Source: JAFAXD01 sp963833605 (GTDB lineage: Bacteria; Pseudomonadota; Alphaproteobacteria; Rhizobiales; Xanthobacteraceae). Taken from it: a DNA stretch of 64,000 bases. The stretch is from contig CAWHYZ010000017.1 of NCBI GenBank assembly GCA_963833605.1, positions 62,001 through 126,000 on the forward strand. Direction: 5' to 3'. Positions 46,332-56,634 of the stretch are shown in pieces. Numbering within the stretch: the first letter of the stretch is position 1; every line of letters starts with the position of its first letter. The notes below the pieces were generated by a model that did not search any database, was not told the origin of the DNA, and was given only the letters and a program-made list of their open reading frames with translations. Both the position numbers and the translations under genes were made by a program.

Positions 46332-47611
46332 GCCGTCCGGTCTACGTCATCGACGGTAGCCGCACGCCGTTCCTCAAGGCGCGCGGCAAACCAGGTCCGT
46401 TCACCCCTGTCGATCTCGCCGTGCAATGCGGCCGACCGCTGCTGCTGCGCCAACCGTTTCCGCCGGACGCGTTCGATCAGGTGATCCTGGGTTGCGTCAA
46501 CGTCATCGCCGACGAGATGAACCCGGCGCGGGTCGCGGCGCTGCGGCTCGGCATGGGCGAAGCGATGACCGCGTTCACCGTGCAGATCAACTGCGGCTCC
46601 GGCATGCAGTCGATCGACACGGCCTATCGCTACATCCAGGAAGGACTCTCCGATCTCATCCTGGCGGGAGGCGCCGAGTCGCTCAGCCACGCGCCCCTGG
46701 TTTTTCGCAAGAGCGCGGTCGAATGGTACGCGTCGCTGTTCGGCGCGCGCGATTTCGCCGCACGGCTGAAAGCGTTCGCGTCGATCCGTCCGAGTTTCTT
46801 CAAGCCGATCATCGGGCTCGAGCGCGGACTGATCGATCCGGTGGTCGAACTCAACATGGGCCAGACGGCAGAGATCCTGGCGCACGACTTCCACATTTCG
46901 CGCCGCGACGCCGACCAATACGCCGCCGAAAGTCAGCAGCGGCTGGTGCGCGCGCACCAGGAAAAACACTTCGAGGGCGAGCTCGAGCCGGCGTTCGGAC
47001 GCGACGGACGCTTGTTCGACTACGACGACGGCGAACGCCCGGACACGACCGTCGACACGCTCGCCAAGCTCAAGCCGGCGTTCGAGCGCCCGTGGGGCAA
47101 AGTCACCGCCGGTAACAGTTCGCAGATCACCGACGGCGCCTCCTGGGTGATCCTCGCCTCCGAAGAAGCGGTGAGGACCTACGACCTCAAGCCGCGCGCA
47201 CGGATCATCGACAGCGCCTGGGGCGCGCTCGATCCATCGATCATGGGGTTGGGACCGGTACTGTCCGCTACCAAACTGCTGCGCCGGCACAAGCTCGCGC
47301 TCGATGCAATCGAGCTGTGGGAGATCAACGAGGCCTTCGCGGCGCAGGTCCTGGCCTGCCTGGCGGCCTGGCAGGACGAGACATTCTGCCGTGACGTGCT
47401 CAAGCTGCCGGGCGCGGCCGGTGCGATTGCGCGCGACAGGCTCAACGTGGATGGCGGCGCAATCGGGCTTGGCCATCCGGTCGGCGCCAGCGGCAACCGG
47501 ATCGTGCTGCACCTCGTCAACGCCATGCGGCGGCTCGGCAAGAAGCGCGGCATTGCGACAGAATGCATTGGCGGCGGCCAGGGCGGTGCGATGTTGATCG
47601 AGACGGTGTGA
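46301..47611 (+). CDS. fadI: Acetyl-CoA C-acetyltransferase (thiolase, FadI-like), start codon unclear
   Basis: A thiolase of about 436 residues for the last step of beta-oxidation. It has QINCGSGMQSIDTAYRYIQEG (nucleophilic Cys), ELWEINEAFAAQVL, GGAIGLGHPVGASGNRIVLHL (catalytic His) and ECIGGGQGGAMLIE (second Cys). The N-terminal part, reading NDIARERSLGRPVYVIDGSRTPF, is in frame from 46301, but no ATG, GTG or TTG starts it; the codon there is ATC. A GTG at 46295 is out of frame. A sequence error or a rare start is possible. It ends 3 bp before fadJ. Confidence 0.87.
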   Translation: MNDIARERSLGRPVYVIDGSRTPFLKARGKPGPFTPVDLAVQCGRPLLLRQPFPPDAFDQVILGCVNVIADEMNPARVAALRLGMGEAMTAFTVQINCGSGMQSIDTAYRYIQEGLSDLILAGGAESLSHAPLVFRKSAVEWYASLFGARDFAARLKAFASIRPSFFKPIIGLERGLIDPVVELNMGQTAEILAHDFHISRRDADQYAAESQQRLVRAHQEKHFEGELEPAFGRDGRLFDYDDGERPDTTVDTLAKLKPAFERPWGKVTAGNSSQITDGASWVILASEEAVRTYDLKPRARIIDSAWGALDPSIMGLGPVLSATKLLRRHKLALDAIELWEINEAFAAQVLACLAAWQDETFCRDVLKLPGAAGAIARDRLNVDGGAIGLGHPVGASGNRIVLHLVNAMRRLGKKRGIATECIGGGQGGAMLIETV

Positions 47612-47614
47612 GAC

Positions 47615-49855
47615 ATGGCGACACCCCTGGACGTCCTCAAACCACGTGATCTGGAACTCGGGCCGTTTGCGCCGACGCTCGCGCTCGCGTCCGGCGAGGG
47701 CGGGATCACGGTCGATCAGCTCCGCAGCAAGATCGAGGCGCTCGGCCTGCCGCCCGGTCCTTGGAAGCATTGGCGGCTCGCGCGCGACGAGGACGGCATC
47801 GCCTGGCTGCTGATCGACAAGCAAGGCGCCAGCGCCAATACGCTGTCGGAAGATGTGATCAACGAGCTCGGCGACGTGCTCACCACCATTGAGAACGATC
47901 CGCCCAAGGCGCTGGTGATCCGCTCGGCCAAGCGCGGCGGCTTCATCGCCGGCGCCGATGTGAACGAGTTTCGCGGCAGCGCGGCGCCGACCGACATCGA
48001 GACGCGTCTCAAGCGTGCTCACAGCATTGTCGATCGGCTCGACCGGCTGAATCTGCCGACCATTGCGGTGATCCATGGCTACTGCCTGGGTGGCGGGCTC
48101 GAAGTCGCGCTCGCCTGCGATTACCGAATCGCGACCGAGGACGCGCGGCTCGGCTTCCCGGAAGTGCTGCTCGGCCTGCATCCGGGACTTGGCGGCACGG
48201 TCCGCCTGCCGCGCCTGATCAACCCGATCGAAGCGATGACCACCATGCTGACCGGCCGCACGCTGCGCGCCCGGCGCGCGAAATCGCTGGGCCTCGTCGA
48301 TGCGGTGATCCCGGAGCGCCACGTGCGCGCCGCGGTCGCGGACGCAGCTGCCCGCAAATTAAAGACGGCGCGCCCGCAACTGCCCGTGACGTTGTTCAAC
48401 AGTCCTCCGGCGCGTGCGCTGCTGGCGGCGCGCATGCGCAAGGAAACCAAAGCCAAGGCGCCGCCGGAACACTATCCGGCGCCCTACGCGCTGATCGACC
48501 TTTGGGAAACCCACGGCGGCGATCCAGTGGCGATGCAGAAAGCCGAGATTGCCTCGTTCGCGCGCCTGATCGTCACCTCCACCTCGCAGAACCTGGTGCG
48601 CGTGTTCTTCCTGCGCGAAAAGATGAAGGGCCTGTCCGACGGCGACTGGCACGGCCGCCGCGTGCATGTCATCGGCGCCGGCGCGATGGGCGGCGACATT
48701 GCGGCGTGGTGTGCCTGGCATGGGCTGACCGTGAGTCTCGCGGACATGAAACCCGAGGCGATCGCCGGGGCGATCAAGCGCGCGGCCGAGCTCTACACGA
48801 AGATCGGGCACAAGAGCACCGACATCCGTGACGCGCTGGATCGACTCATCCCCGATCTTACCGGGGACGGCGTGCGCTCGGCCGACCTGGTGATCGAGGC
48901 GGTGCCGGAGCGGCTCGACCTCAAGCACCGGGTCTATGCTGCAGTCGAGCAGCAGATGCGATCCGACGCGATCCTTGCCACCAATACGTCGAGCATCGCG
49001 CTCGAAGACCTGCGCGGCGGGTTGCGCCGGCCGGACCGATTCATCGGCCTGCATTTCTTCAATCCGGTGTCGCGCATGCAACTCGTCGAGGTCGTCAGTC
49101 ACGACGAGGCCGCGCCCAACGTGCTTGCCGCCGCGAATACATTTCTGGGCCGCATCGACCGGTTGCCGACGCCGGTCAAGAGTGCGCCCGGCTTTCTGGT
49201 CAATCGCGCGCTGATGCCTTACATGATGGAAGCATTCATCATGCTCGATCAGGGCACGCCCAAGGAAACCATCGACGCCGCAGCGGAACGCTTCGGCATG
49301 CCTATGGGTCCGATCGAGCTTGCCGACGAGGTTGGTCTCGACATCTGCCTGAGCGTGGCCGACCATTTGCGATCCTCGCTCGGCCCGAGCCCCGATGGGC
49401 GCGACATGTTCGAGCGCGCCATCCCCGACACGCCGCAATGGCTGAAGGACAAGGTTGCCAAGGGCGAGCTCGGCAAAAAGACCGGCAAGGGCCTTTACGA
49501 GTGGAAGAACGGCAAAGCCGTCAAGACCCCGCCGGCCGCGAGCGGAGGATCAGCCGCGAGCACGCCCGCCGCAGCGGGCGCACGCGACCCGTATGATCTC
49601 GCCGAAATGACGGACCGGTTGATCCTGCCGATGGTAGACGCCTGCGTCACCTGCTTGCGCAAACGCGTCGTCACCGACGAGGAAACCATCGACGGCGCCA
49701 TGATCTTCGGCACCGGCTTTGCGCCGTTCCGCGGCGGCCCGCTGCACTATGCACGCACGCGCGGCGTACCCAATGTGCTGGCGGCGCTGGAAGCGCTCGC
49801 AGCCAAGCACGGCGAGCGCTTTCGGCCCGATCCGGGCTGGTCGCAGCTTGCATGA
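47615..49855 (+). CDS. fadJ: Bifunctional enoyl-CoA hydratase/3-hydroxyacyl-CoA dehydrogenase
   Basis: A 746-residue FadJ/FadB-type enzyme. The hydratase half has SAKRGGFIAGADVNEF, HGYCLGGGLEVALACDYR and GFPEVLLGLHPGLGGTVRLPRL. The NAD-binding dehydrogenase half has VHVIGAGAMGGDIAAWCAW, ILATNTSSIAL and FIGLHFFNPVSRMQLVEVV with the catalytic His. A Ser/Ala/Pro linker near residue 640 precedes the last helical domain (DGAMIFGTGFAPFRGG). It is coupled to the CoA-transferase gene by a 4-bp ATGA overlap. Confidence 0.92.
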   Translation: MATPLDVLKPRDLELGPFAPTLALASGEGGITVDQLRSKIEALGLPPGPWKHWRLARDEDGIAWLLIDKQGASANTLSEDVINELGDVLTTIENDPPKALVIRSAKRGGFIAGADVNEFRGSAAPTDIETRLKRAHSIVDRLDRLNLPTIAVIHGYCLGGGLEVALACDYRIATEDARLGFPEVLLGLHPGLGGTVRLPRLINPIEAMTTMLTGRTLRARRAKSLGLVDAVIPERHVRAAVADAAARKLKTARPQLPVTLFNSPPARALLAARMRKETKAKAPPEHYPAPYALIDLWETHGGDPVAMQKAEIASFARLIVTSTSQNLVRVFFLREKMKGLSDGDWHGRRVHVIGAGAMGGDIAAWCAWHGLTVSLADMKPEAIAGAIKRAAELYTKIGHKSTDIRDALDRLIPDLTGDGVRSADLVIEAVPERLDLKHRVYAAVEQQMRSDAILATNTSSIALEDLRGGLRRPDRFIGLHFFNPVSRMQLVEVVSHDEAAPNVLAAANTFLGRIDRLPTPVKSAPGFLVNRALMPYMMEAFIMLDQGTPKETIDAAAERFGMPMGPIELADEVGLDICLSVADHLRSSLGPSPDGRDMFERAIPDTPQWLKDKVAKGELGKKTGKGLYEWKNGKAVKTPPAASGGSAASTPAAAGARDPYDLAEMTDRLILPMVDACVTCLRKRVVTDEETIDGAMIFGTGFAPFRGGPLHYARTRGVPNVLAALEALAAKHGERFRPDPGWSQLA

Positions 49856-51711
49856 AAGAGCCGGTACAGTTTACCGACCCTGATCGCCTGGCGGCGGCCA
49901 TCATCGAGCGGGTCGGCAAGACCATCGTGCTGGGGCTGCCACTCGGCATTGGCAAAGCCAATCACGTGGCGAATGCGCTCTATGCGCGCGCCGTTGCGGA
50001 TCGTTCGATCAATCTGCGCATCTTCACGGCACTTACGCTCGAACGACCCCATCCATCGCAGGATCTGGAGCGCCGGTTCATCGGACCCGTTTCCGAACGG
50101 CTGTTTGGCCGCTATCCGCAACTCACGTACGGACTGGCACAGCGGGCCGGGCAGCTGCCGCCGAATATCGAGGTCAGTGAGTTCTTTTTTCTGGCCGGCA
50201 GCCGCCTGCATTCGCCATCGGCGCAACAAAGCTACATCTCGGCGAACTACACCCATGCGCTGCGTTACGTGCTCGATCGCGGCGTCAACGTGTTCGCGCA
50301 GCTTGTCGCCAAACGCGTGCGTGGTGGCGAGACCCGCTACAGCCTGAGCTCGAACACCGATCTCAGCGTCGAATTGATGGCGCTGCGGCGTACAGCCGGG
50401 CTCAACGTGCTGACGATCGCGCAGGTCAACTCCGACATGCCGTTCATGCCGGGAGACGCCGATATCGGGACCGATGAATTCGACTTCGTGCTCGATTCAC
50501 CGGCGACCGACTTTCCGCTGTTCGCACCGCCGCGTGAGCCAGTCGACCTGACCGAATACGCTGCCGGCCTGCATGCTGCGCTGCTGGTGCCCGACGGGGG
50601 TACCTTGCAGCTCGGCATCGGGGCGCTCGGCGACGCGGTCGCGCAGGCGCTGATCCTGCGCCACCGGTACGGGGCCGAGTTTGACAAGATCATCGACGCC
50701 CACGCCGGCAAGCGGGCGGCAATCGCCGGCGAACGCGCGCCATTCGTGGCCGGCCTCTACGGCTGCAGCGAGATGTTCGTGGAGGCCTTCGTCGATCTCA
50801 TGCGCGCCGGCATTCTCAAGCGCGAGGTCGGCGGCACGCTGCTGCATGCCGGGTTTTTTATCGGATCGCGCGCATTCTATCAGGCGCTGCGCGACATGCC
50901 GGCGTACGAGCTCGACAAGCTGCAGATGAAGGCGATCGCGTTCGTCAACGAGCTCTACGGCGGCGAAGACGAGAAACGCCGGGCGCGCATCAAGGCGCGG
51001 TTCATCAACACCGCCATGATGACGACACTGCTCGGCGCCGTCGTGTCCGACACGCTCGCGGGCGGCAAGGTCGTGAGCGGGGTCGGCGGTCAATACAATT
51101 TCGTGGCGCAGGCCTTTGCGCTGGCCGACGCACGCTCGATCATCATGCTGCGCTCGACCCGCACCGTCGCGGGCCGCACCAAATCAAACATTGTGTGGGA
51201 ATACGGCGAGACCACGATCCCGCGCCACCTGCGCGACATCGTCATCACCGAATACGGCATTGCCGATCTGCGCGGCAGGACCGATCGCGATACAATTGCG
51301 GCCATGCTGAGCATCGCCGACGCGCGCTATCAGGACGAGTTGTTGCGACGCGCCAAGGACGCCGGCAAGATCGAACCCACCTTCACCGTTCCGCCGGAAT
51401 GGCGCGACAATACGCCCGAGCAGATTGCAAAAACCCTAAAACCCGCGCGCGATGCCGGGCACCTGCCGCCCTTCCCGTTCGGAACCGATTTTACCGAGAT
51501 CGAGCAGATGTTGATCCCTGCGTTGCAGCGGTTGCGGGCCTCCTCGCCGTTCGGAATCGCGCATTTGGCGGTGCGCGGCCTGCGCGCCCCATCCGGGGCC
51601 GACGCGGACGCATGCCTCGAGCGCATGGGGCTCGATCAGCCGGCGGGGCTCGCCGATCGCATCTCGGCCCTTGTGCTGCGTGGCGCGCTTGATCAGACTT
51701 TGCGGACCTGA
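49852..51711 (+). CDS. Acetyl-CoA hydrolase/transferase family protein
   Basis: A 619-residue CoA-transferase-like protein. It has the N-terminal block KTIVLGLPLGIGKANHVANAL, the middle LLVPDGGTLQLGIGALGDAV, and the C-terminal GKVVSGVGGQYNFVAQAF and EYGIADLRGRTDRDTIAAML. These are features of the acetyl-CoA hydrolase/4-hydroxybutyrate CoA-transferase family, although it is longer than the usual 430-500 residues. Its place after fadE-fadI-fadJ suggests a role in recycling CoA or activating an acid. The substrate is unknown. Confidence 0.85.
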   Translation: MKEPVQFTDPDRLAAAIIERVGKTIVLGLPLGIGKANHVANALYARAVADRSINLRIFTALTLERPHPSQDLERRFIGPVSERLFGRYPQLTYGLAQRAGQLPPNIEVSEFFFLAGSRLHSPSAQQSYISANYTHALRYVLDRGVNVFAQLVAKRVRGGETRYSLSSNTDLSVELMALRRTAGLNVLTIAQVNSDMPFMPGDADIGTDEFDFVLDSPATDFPLFAPPREPVDLTEYAAGLHAALLVPDGGTLQLGIGALGDAVAQALILRHRYGAEFDKIIDAHAGKRAAIAGERAPFVAGLYGCSEMFVEAFVDLMRAGILKREVGGTLLHAGFFIGSRAFYQALRDMPAYELDKLQMKAIAFVNELYGGEDEKRRARIKARFINTAMMTTLLGAVVSDTLAGGKVVSGVGGQYNFVAQAFALADARSIIMLRSTRTVAGRTKSNIVWEYGETTIPRHLRDIVITEYGIADLRGRTDRDTIAAMLSIADARYQDELLRRAKDAGKIEPTFTVPPEWRDNTPEQIAKTLKPARDAGHLPPFPFGTDFTEIEQMLIPALQRLRASSPFGIAHLAVRGLRAPSGADADACLERMGLDQPAGLADRISALVLRGALDQTLRT

Positions 51712-51729
51712 CCCTTAGGATTTGCATCC

Positions 51730-52173
51730 ATGCCGATCATCGCGGCCGAAGACCGCCACGCCATCGAAGACCTCTATGCCGAGTATGTCTGGGCGCTGGA
51801 CAGCGGGGACGTGCCAGGCTTCTTGGCGCTGTTCACGCCCGATGCCGTGTTCGGCGATACTGCGGGCAACATCTACAAGGGTCACGATGCGATCGGCGCC
51901 TATGTGCGGACACTCACGACCTCTGCACCGTTTCGCGGCCGCCAGCACATCATCAGCCATCTGCGCTACCGGCCGAGCGTCGGACGCATCGGGGTGAAGG
52001 CCTATTGGCTCGTGACCAAATGGACCAAGGCCAGCGGCGCCAAGACGGTCGAAGTAAGCGGACATTCCGACGACGTGTTCGTGCACACGGGCGGCCAATG
52101 GCGCTTCGCCCAGCGCCTCGTGCACTACTGGAATGACACCGACCTGCCGTGGGCCGGGGGAACCGCACCATGA
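51730..52173 (+). CDS. SnoaL-like/NTF2-family protein
   Basis: A 147-residue single-domain protein with the alpha+beta NTF2/SnoaL fold. It starts EDRHAIEDLYAEYVWALDSGDVP and has LFTPDAVFGDTAGNIYKGHDAI, typical of the family, and ends with a WRFAQRLVHYW strand. Members include ring-hydroxylating small subunits, isomerases and dehydratases. No catalytic assignment is possible. It overlaps the next gene by 4 bp. Confidence 0.82.
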   Translation: MPIIAAEDRHAIEDLYAEYVWALDSGDVPGFLALFTPDAVFGDTAGNIYKGHDAIGAYVRTLTTSAPFRGRQHIISHLRYRPSVGRIGVKAYWLVTKWTKASGAKTVEVSGHSDDVFVHTGGQWRFAQRLVHYWNDTDLPWAGGTAP

Positions 52174-53162
52174 AGCTCGCGAGCTTTCGGTTTGGCGGCG
52201 GCGACCGGATCGGGTTTGCGCTCGACGACGGTTATTTGATCGACCTCGCTGAGGTTGCGGCGGCCATGGGTCGCGCGTCACCCAGCGATATGATCGGCCT
52301 GATCGAGCTGGGCGACGCCGGTCAGGCGTTGCTCGCCGACGCGCAGCGTTTCGCCGGCGAGCGTCCGGACAAAGTCAACCCGATTCCGATCAGCAATATC
52401 CAATGGCAGCCGCCGGTGCGCCGGCCAGCAAAGATCTGCGGCATCGCACTCAACAACTCGGCGAGCGACGCACGCAAGATCAGCTCTCCCGATCATCCGC
52501 TGTTTTTCCTCAAGCCCGCCTCCTGCCTGGTCGGCCATCGCGAACCGATCGAAGTCTACGACTTCTACGGCAGCGTGCATCCGGAACCAGAGCTGGCCGT
52601 CATCATTGGACGAAAGTGCCGGCATGTGCCGGCCGCAGACGCGATGTCCGTCGTTTACGGCTATTCGATCATGAACGACATGACGGGCAACGGCATGCGG
52701 GCGCAGGACATGGTGCATTACTACGCCCTCTATCCGTCGAAGGACGACCCGGCCAAGGTCGAGCAGCGCGAGCAGCATCTCTCCTACACGGCGCGCTACA
52801 AAGGCAGCGACACGTTCGGCCCGTTCGGCCCCTGGCTCACCACCAAGGACGAGATTCCCGACCCGCACGCGCTCGACGTGCTGTGCTGGCACAAGGACGA
52901 ACTGATCGCTGAGGACTCGACGAGCTATTACAGCTATCCGGTTCCACAGGTGATCGCATTCATCACCAAATACCATTCACTCTGGCCCGGCGACGTGATC
53001 TCCATGGGCACGGCGTTCCGGCCGGGCAAGACCGGTCGCCGCAGCCTGCATACGGCGAATATCACCGAACTGGGCGGCCCGGTGCGAGTGTCGATCACCG
53101 GGCTCGGCGTTCTGGAGAACCCGGTGCGGCGGATTATCGGCGGAAAACTCGTCGCGGACTGA
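52170..53162 (+). CDS. Fumarylacetoacetate hydrolase family protein (second in window)
   Basis: A 330-residue FAH-family enzyme. It starts MKLASFRFGGGDRIGFALDDG, overlapping the SnoaL-like stop as ATGA. The metal site is in HPEPELAVIIGRKCRHV, and the C-terminal block is GDVISMGTAFRPGKTGRRSLHT. It is of the 2-hydroxyhepta-2,4-diene-1,7-dioate isomerase/acylpyruvase type and only distantly related to the FAH protein at 42479. It sits in a run of catabolic genes with a SnoaL-like protein, a cupin and an aldolase. Confidence 0.88.
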   Translation: MKLASFRFGGGDRIGFALDDGYLIDLAEVAAAMGRASPSDMIGLIELGDAGQALLADAQRFAGERPDKVNPIPISNIQWQPPVRRPAKICGIALNNSASDARKISSPDHPLFFLKPASCLVGHREPIEVYDFYGSVHPEPELAVIIGRKCRHVPAADAMSVVYGYSIMNDMTGNGMRAQDMVHYYALYPSKDDPAKVEQREQHLSYTARYKGSDTFGPFGPWLTTKDEIPDPHALDVLCWHKDELIAEDSTSYYSYPVPQVIAFITKYHSLWPGDVISMGTAFRPGKTGRRSLHTANITELGGPVRVSITGLGVLENPVRRIIGGKLVAD

Positions 53163-53289
53163 CCTCAAACATTGGTGCCGGCCGCGCGCGCATGGATGCA
53201 TCGCTTTGGTGTTGTTGATGCACGCCTTTATGAAGCGTGTCACGGCCTGCGTCGAAGGGACCGGCGAAGGACCCTGAAGGAGGACCACG

Positions 53290-54201
53290 ATGTACGACAA
53301 GTCCGATCCTAGGTCGGCGCTTGCCGCCGCCCCGACCGTGGGGCCCAAGGCGACGGAATTCGCCGCGGCCGAGTATGCGAAGTTCTATGAGAAGGCACCG
53401 CAGGTCTCAGGTCCCGACGGCCGCACCTGGCTGGCGCGCGGACAGAACTTCGTCATCGCGTATACCGAGGCGACCGCCGGCGCCGCGCTCGGACGCGATC
53501 GCCAAGCCGACGAATACGTGGTCCTGCTGCCCGACCATGGCATCGAAGTCGAGATCACGACCCAGCAGGGCACGGTGAATGTTCCAGGTTATTCGCTCGC
53601 TTTCGTGCCGGCCGGGCAGAGCTTTGCCAAGGTGAAAAAGCCAGGGCGCGTCGTGCGCATGTTCACCACCCGCGCGACCGACCTCGCCGCGCAATGCTCG
53701 AACGCGGCGGCTTATGCGGATCCGCACCCGAATATCCCGCCGCTCGTGACTTGGCCCGACCCGCCCGGAGGCCCACGCGCGCGCGTCTACAGTCTCGACG
53801 TGCCGGAAGAGCCCGGCCGCTTTGGCCGCATCTGGCGATGCACCACCTTCATGGTCAATTTTTTGCCGGTTCAACACGGACCGCGCGACACCACCAAGCT
53901 GTCGCCCCACTATCACGACGACTTCGAGCAATGCTCGCTCGCCCTCGCGGGCGCGTTCACCCATCACATTCGCTGGCCGTGGACGACGAATCTCAAGGCA
54001 TGGCGGCCCGATGACCACGAGTATTGCGGCTCGCCCTCGGTGACCGTCATCCCACCACCCGCGATCCACACGTCGCGCGGCATGGACCCCGGCGTCAATC
54101 AGCTGGTCGATATCTTCTGCCCGCCGCGGCTCGATTTCTCGCAAAGGTCAGGCTGGGTGTTGAACGCGCACGATTATCCCATGCCACAAGGGACGTCGTG
54201 A
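53290..54201 (+). CDS. Cupin-fold protein of unknown function
   Basis: A 303-residue protein with two beta-rich halves. The first half has QADEYVVLLPDHGIEVEI and YSLAFVPAGQSFAKV. The second has LSPHYHDDFEQCSLALAGAFTHH and VTVIPPPAIHTSRGM, with His residues placed as in metal-binding cupins. It looks like a bicupin in which only the second half keeps metal ligands. GAAGGAGG precedes the start. It lies between the FAH gene and the aldolase gene in a likely catabolic operon. Isomerase and dioxygenase roles both occur among cupins. Confidence 0.7.
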   Translation: MYDKSDPRSALAAAPTVGPKATEFAAAEYAKFYEKAPQVSGPDGRTWLARGQNFVIAYTEATAGAALGRDRQADEYVVLLPDHGIEVEITTQQGTVNVPGYSLAFVPAGQSFAKVKKPGRVVRMFTTRATDLAAQCSNAAAYADPHPNIPPLVTWPDPPGGPRARVYSLDVPEEPGRFGRIWRCTTFMVNFLPVQHGPRDTTKLSPHYHDDFEQCSLALAGAFTHHIRWPWTTNLKAWRPDDHEYCGSPSVTVIPPPAIHTSRGMDPGVNQLVDIFCPPRLDFSQRSGWVLNAHDYPMPQGTS

Positions 54202-54301
54202 TGACGCCATCCGGCGCGAGGCATATCGACGGGACGCCAGCCTGACGAACCTCCCCGCCTTGCGATAAGCTTGACTCCTCTACCCAGCAAAGGACGACGG
54301 C

Positions 54302-55079
54302 ATGAACAAGCTCAAGGCGCGATCTGACGTCCGGCAAGGCCTGCCTCAACGCGTGGCTTGCAATCCCATCAGGCTTTTCGGCGGAAGTCATGGCGCAGTG
54401 CGGTTTCGACAGCGTGACCGTCGATATGCAGCACGGCGTGCAGGACTATCAGTCGATGGTGCAATGCTTCCAGGCCATGGACAAATACCCGATTACGCCG
54501 CTGGTGCGGGTCCCGTGGAACGAGCCCGGCATCATCGGCAAGGTGCTCGACGCCGGCGCCTGGGGCGTGATCTGCCCGCTGGTGAACACCCCCGCGGATG
54601 CCAAGGCGCTGGCGAACGCGTGTCTCTATCCACCACGGGGCAAGCGCAGCAACGGCCCGATCCGCGCTGCCGCCTATGGCGAGGCGAGCCCCTATCAATC
54701 GATCGCCAATGACGAAGTGCTGGTGATCCCGATGATCGAAACGCAGGAAGCGATCGACAACATCGACGCCATCCTGGACGTGCCCGGCATCAGCGGCATC
54801 TACATCGGTCCCAGTGACCTCGGCATGTCGCTCGGCCTCAGGCCTCTGCTCGACCGCGAGGAGCCGCAAATCCTGGCGATCTATGAAATGCTCCTCAAGG
54901 TCACGAGCCGGCGCGGGCTGTTCGCCGGGGTCCACAATCTCACCGGAGCCTATGCGGCGCGCATGATCGCCATGGGTTTCCGCTTTGTCACCCTGGGAAA
55001 TGACAGCGGCCTGATGGCGCGGGCAGCGCGTGGTGAGATCGCCATCGCCCGCAAGACCGCCGGCGACATCGCGAGCTGA
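54302..55079 (+). CDS. HpcH/HpaI family aldolase, one frameshift near the start
   Basis: A class II (metal) aldolase of about 258 residues. The start is MNKLKA at 54302 with AGGACG upstream. Near 54332 the frame shifts into SGKACLNAWLAIPSGFSAEVMAQ. From there it reads normally: VTVDMQHGVQDYQSMV, GAWGVICPLVNTPADAKALA, VIPMIETQEAIDNIDAIL and GIYIGPSDLGMSLGL, with metal-binding Glu and Asp. Members cleave 2-oxo-4-hydroxy acids to pyruvate and an aldehyde. The neighbouring FAH and TctC genes suggest breakdown of an imported aromatic or sugar-derived acid. Confidence 0.85.
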
Positions 55080-55265
55080 GCACCTCGTCATATATCGAAC
55101 GCTGGTGCGTCCAATGGCCGCCCGAGGCGGAACGCCTCGCGGATGGAACGTCGCATGACCGCAGACAAACTCTCGCTTCGTGCTAGGGTTGCATAAACCG
55201 GACGGCACGAAGGCCGGTTGTCGTCCTGCTTATTTCCCGGCATTGGCTGGCAAGGACAAGGCAAG

Positions 55266-56226
55266 ATGCTTCGCGTTTTGATGAGTTTGGGGGCGGCGCT
55301 GGTGTTGGCAGGCGCCGCAGCGCGTGCGCAAGACTTCCCGACCAAACCGGTGCACGCAATCACCGCGCTCACGCCGGGAGGCGCGAGCGACGTTTTCCTG
55401 CGGGCGCTGAGTGACCCGTTTCAGAAACGCACCGGCCAGCCGCTCGTGGTGGAAAACCGGCCGGGCGGAGCTCTGAACATTGGCGGACAGGCGTGCGCGG
55501 ACGCGCCGCCCGATGGCTACACCATCTGCCTGCTGCCGGTCGAAACCCTGTCCTACAATCAGTTCCTGTTCAAGAAACTGTCTTACGACCCGAATGCGTT
55601 TGAGCCGATCACAAATATGTTTTTTGTCACCGCGGTGCTGGTCGTCAATTCGTCGCTCAATGTGCGCTCGCTCGACGACCTCGCCAGCCTGTCGAAAGCC
55701 AAACCCGGAACCCTGAGCTACATGTCACCGGCGATGCCGCTGGTCTACTTCATGGAAAACTGGCGGCGCACGAACGGCGTCGACATCGTCAAGGTACCCT
55801 ACAAGGGCGGGGCCGATGCCGCTAACGCCATTCTTGGAGGATCGAACTCCGGTCGCGTTCAGCGGGCTCGCCAATTTCATCTCCCACATCCGCGCCGGCA
55901 CGATGACGACGCTGCTTGTCGATACCGTGACCCGCTCGCCGCTGTTGCCGGACGTGCCGACCCTGCGCGAGATCGGCTACACGGGGCCGTTGGCCACGGC
56001 CTATTTCGGCCTGGTCGCGCCGCCCGGAACACCGAAACCGATCGTCGCCAAGTTGCACGACATCGTGGTCGAGATCGCTGGCGAGCGAGCTTTTGCCGAG
56101 CGAAACATGATCAGCCTGGGCTTGCCGCCAGTGCTCAACACGCCCGAGGAATTTGCTGGCTTTCTGAAGGAGAACCGCCAGATCGGCGCGCGCATGGTCA
56201 AGGAATCGGGGCTGGAACCGCAGTAG
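55266..56226 (+). CDS. Tripartite tricarboxylate transporter substrate-binding protein (TctC/Bug), one frameshift
   Basis: A periplasmic binding protein of about 319 residues. The signal peptide ends near RAQDFPTKP. Bug-family blocks are ITALTPGGASDVFLRAL, VVENRPGGALNIGGQA, VKVPYKGGADAANAILG and GLVAPPGTPKPIVAKLHDIVV. The frame shifts near 55840 (LGG|DRTPVAFSGLANF). No TctA or TctB gene lies beside it, as is common for Bug proteins. It probably captures the substrate of the enzymes encoded just upstream. Confidence 0.85.
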
Positions 56227-56634
56227 CCAGGGCGCGCCCCTGTGGTGTCACCTTACCTTGCGACAACACCAAGCCAAAAGTTCCTGCATGCTCGCATCTG
56301 CCGGCCTAGCTCGGTAAGACCGCTGCATGAGGTTCATGCTGGTCAAGTCCCGGTTCCTAAACGATGGCAGGTTTACGGATCGGCCACGTTGATGGGCGGT
56401 CGGTTGTGGCTTGGGACGTTCCGCTAGACCAGCTGCTTCAACCGCATCGCCCCGGACGACCCCAATAGGGCGGCATCCTTTGTCTGGTTGGCAACTGGTC
56501 ATGCAAGCTGACCTCACCCTTCGGCAGACAATTTTTGAACTTGATTGCCAGACCTGACCGCCCGCGATGTTACCGAGATCAACACCGAGGTTCGTGCGGC
56601 GCGCAATGAGTTGGTATGAAGATGGGTTCCGAGA
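56227..56634. other. Intergenic region, nothing recognised
   Basis: About 400 bases without a supported gene. Base composition is more balanced than in the surrounding genes. Frames open on the minus strand have no family resemblance and cross the small plus-strand gene that follows. No dispersed repeat of the families found elsewhere is seen. Confidence 0.45.
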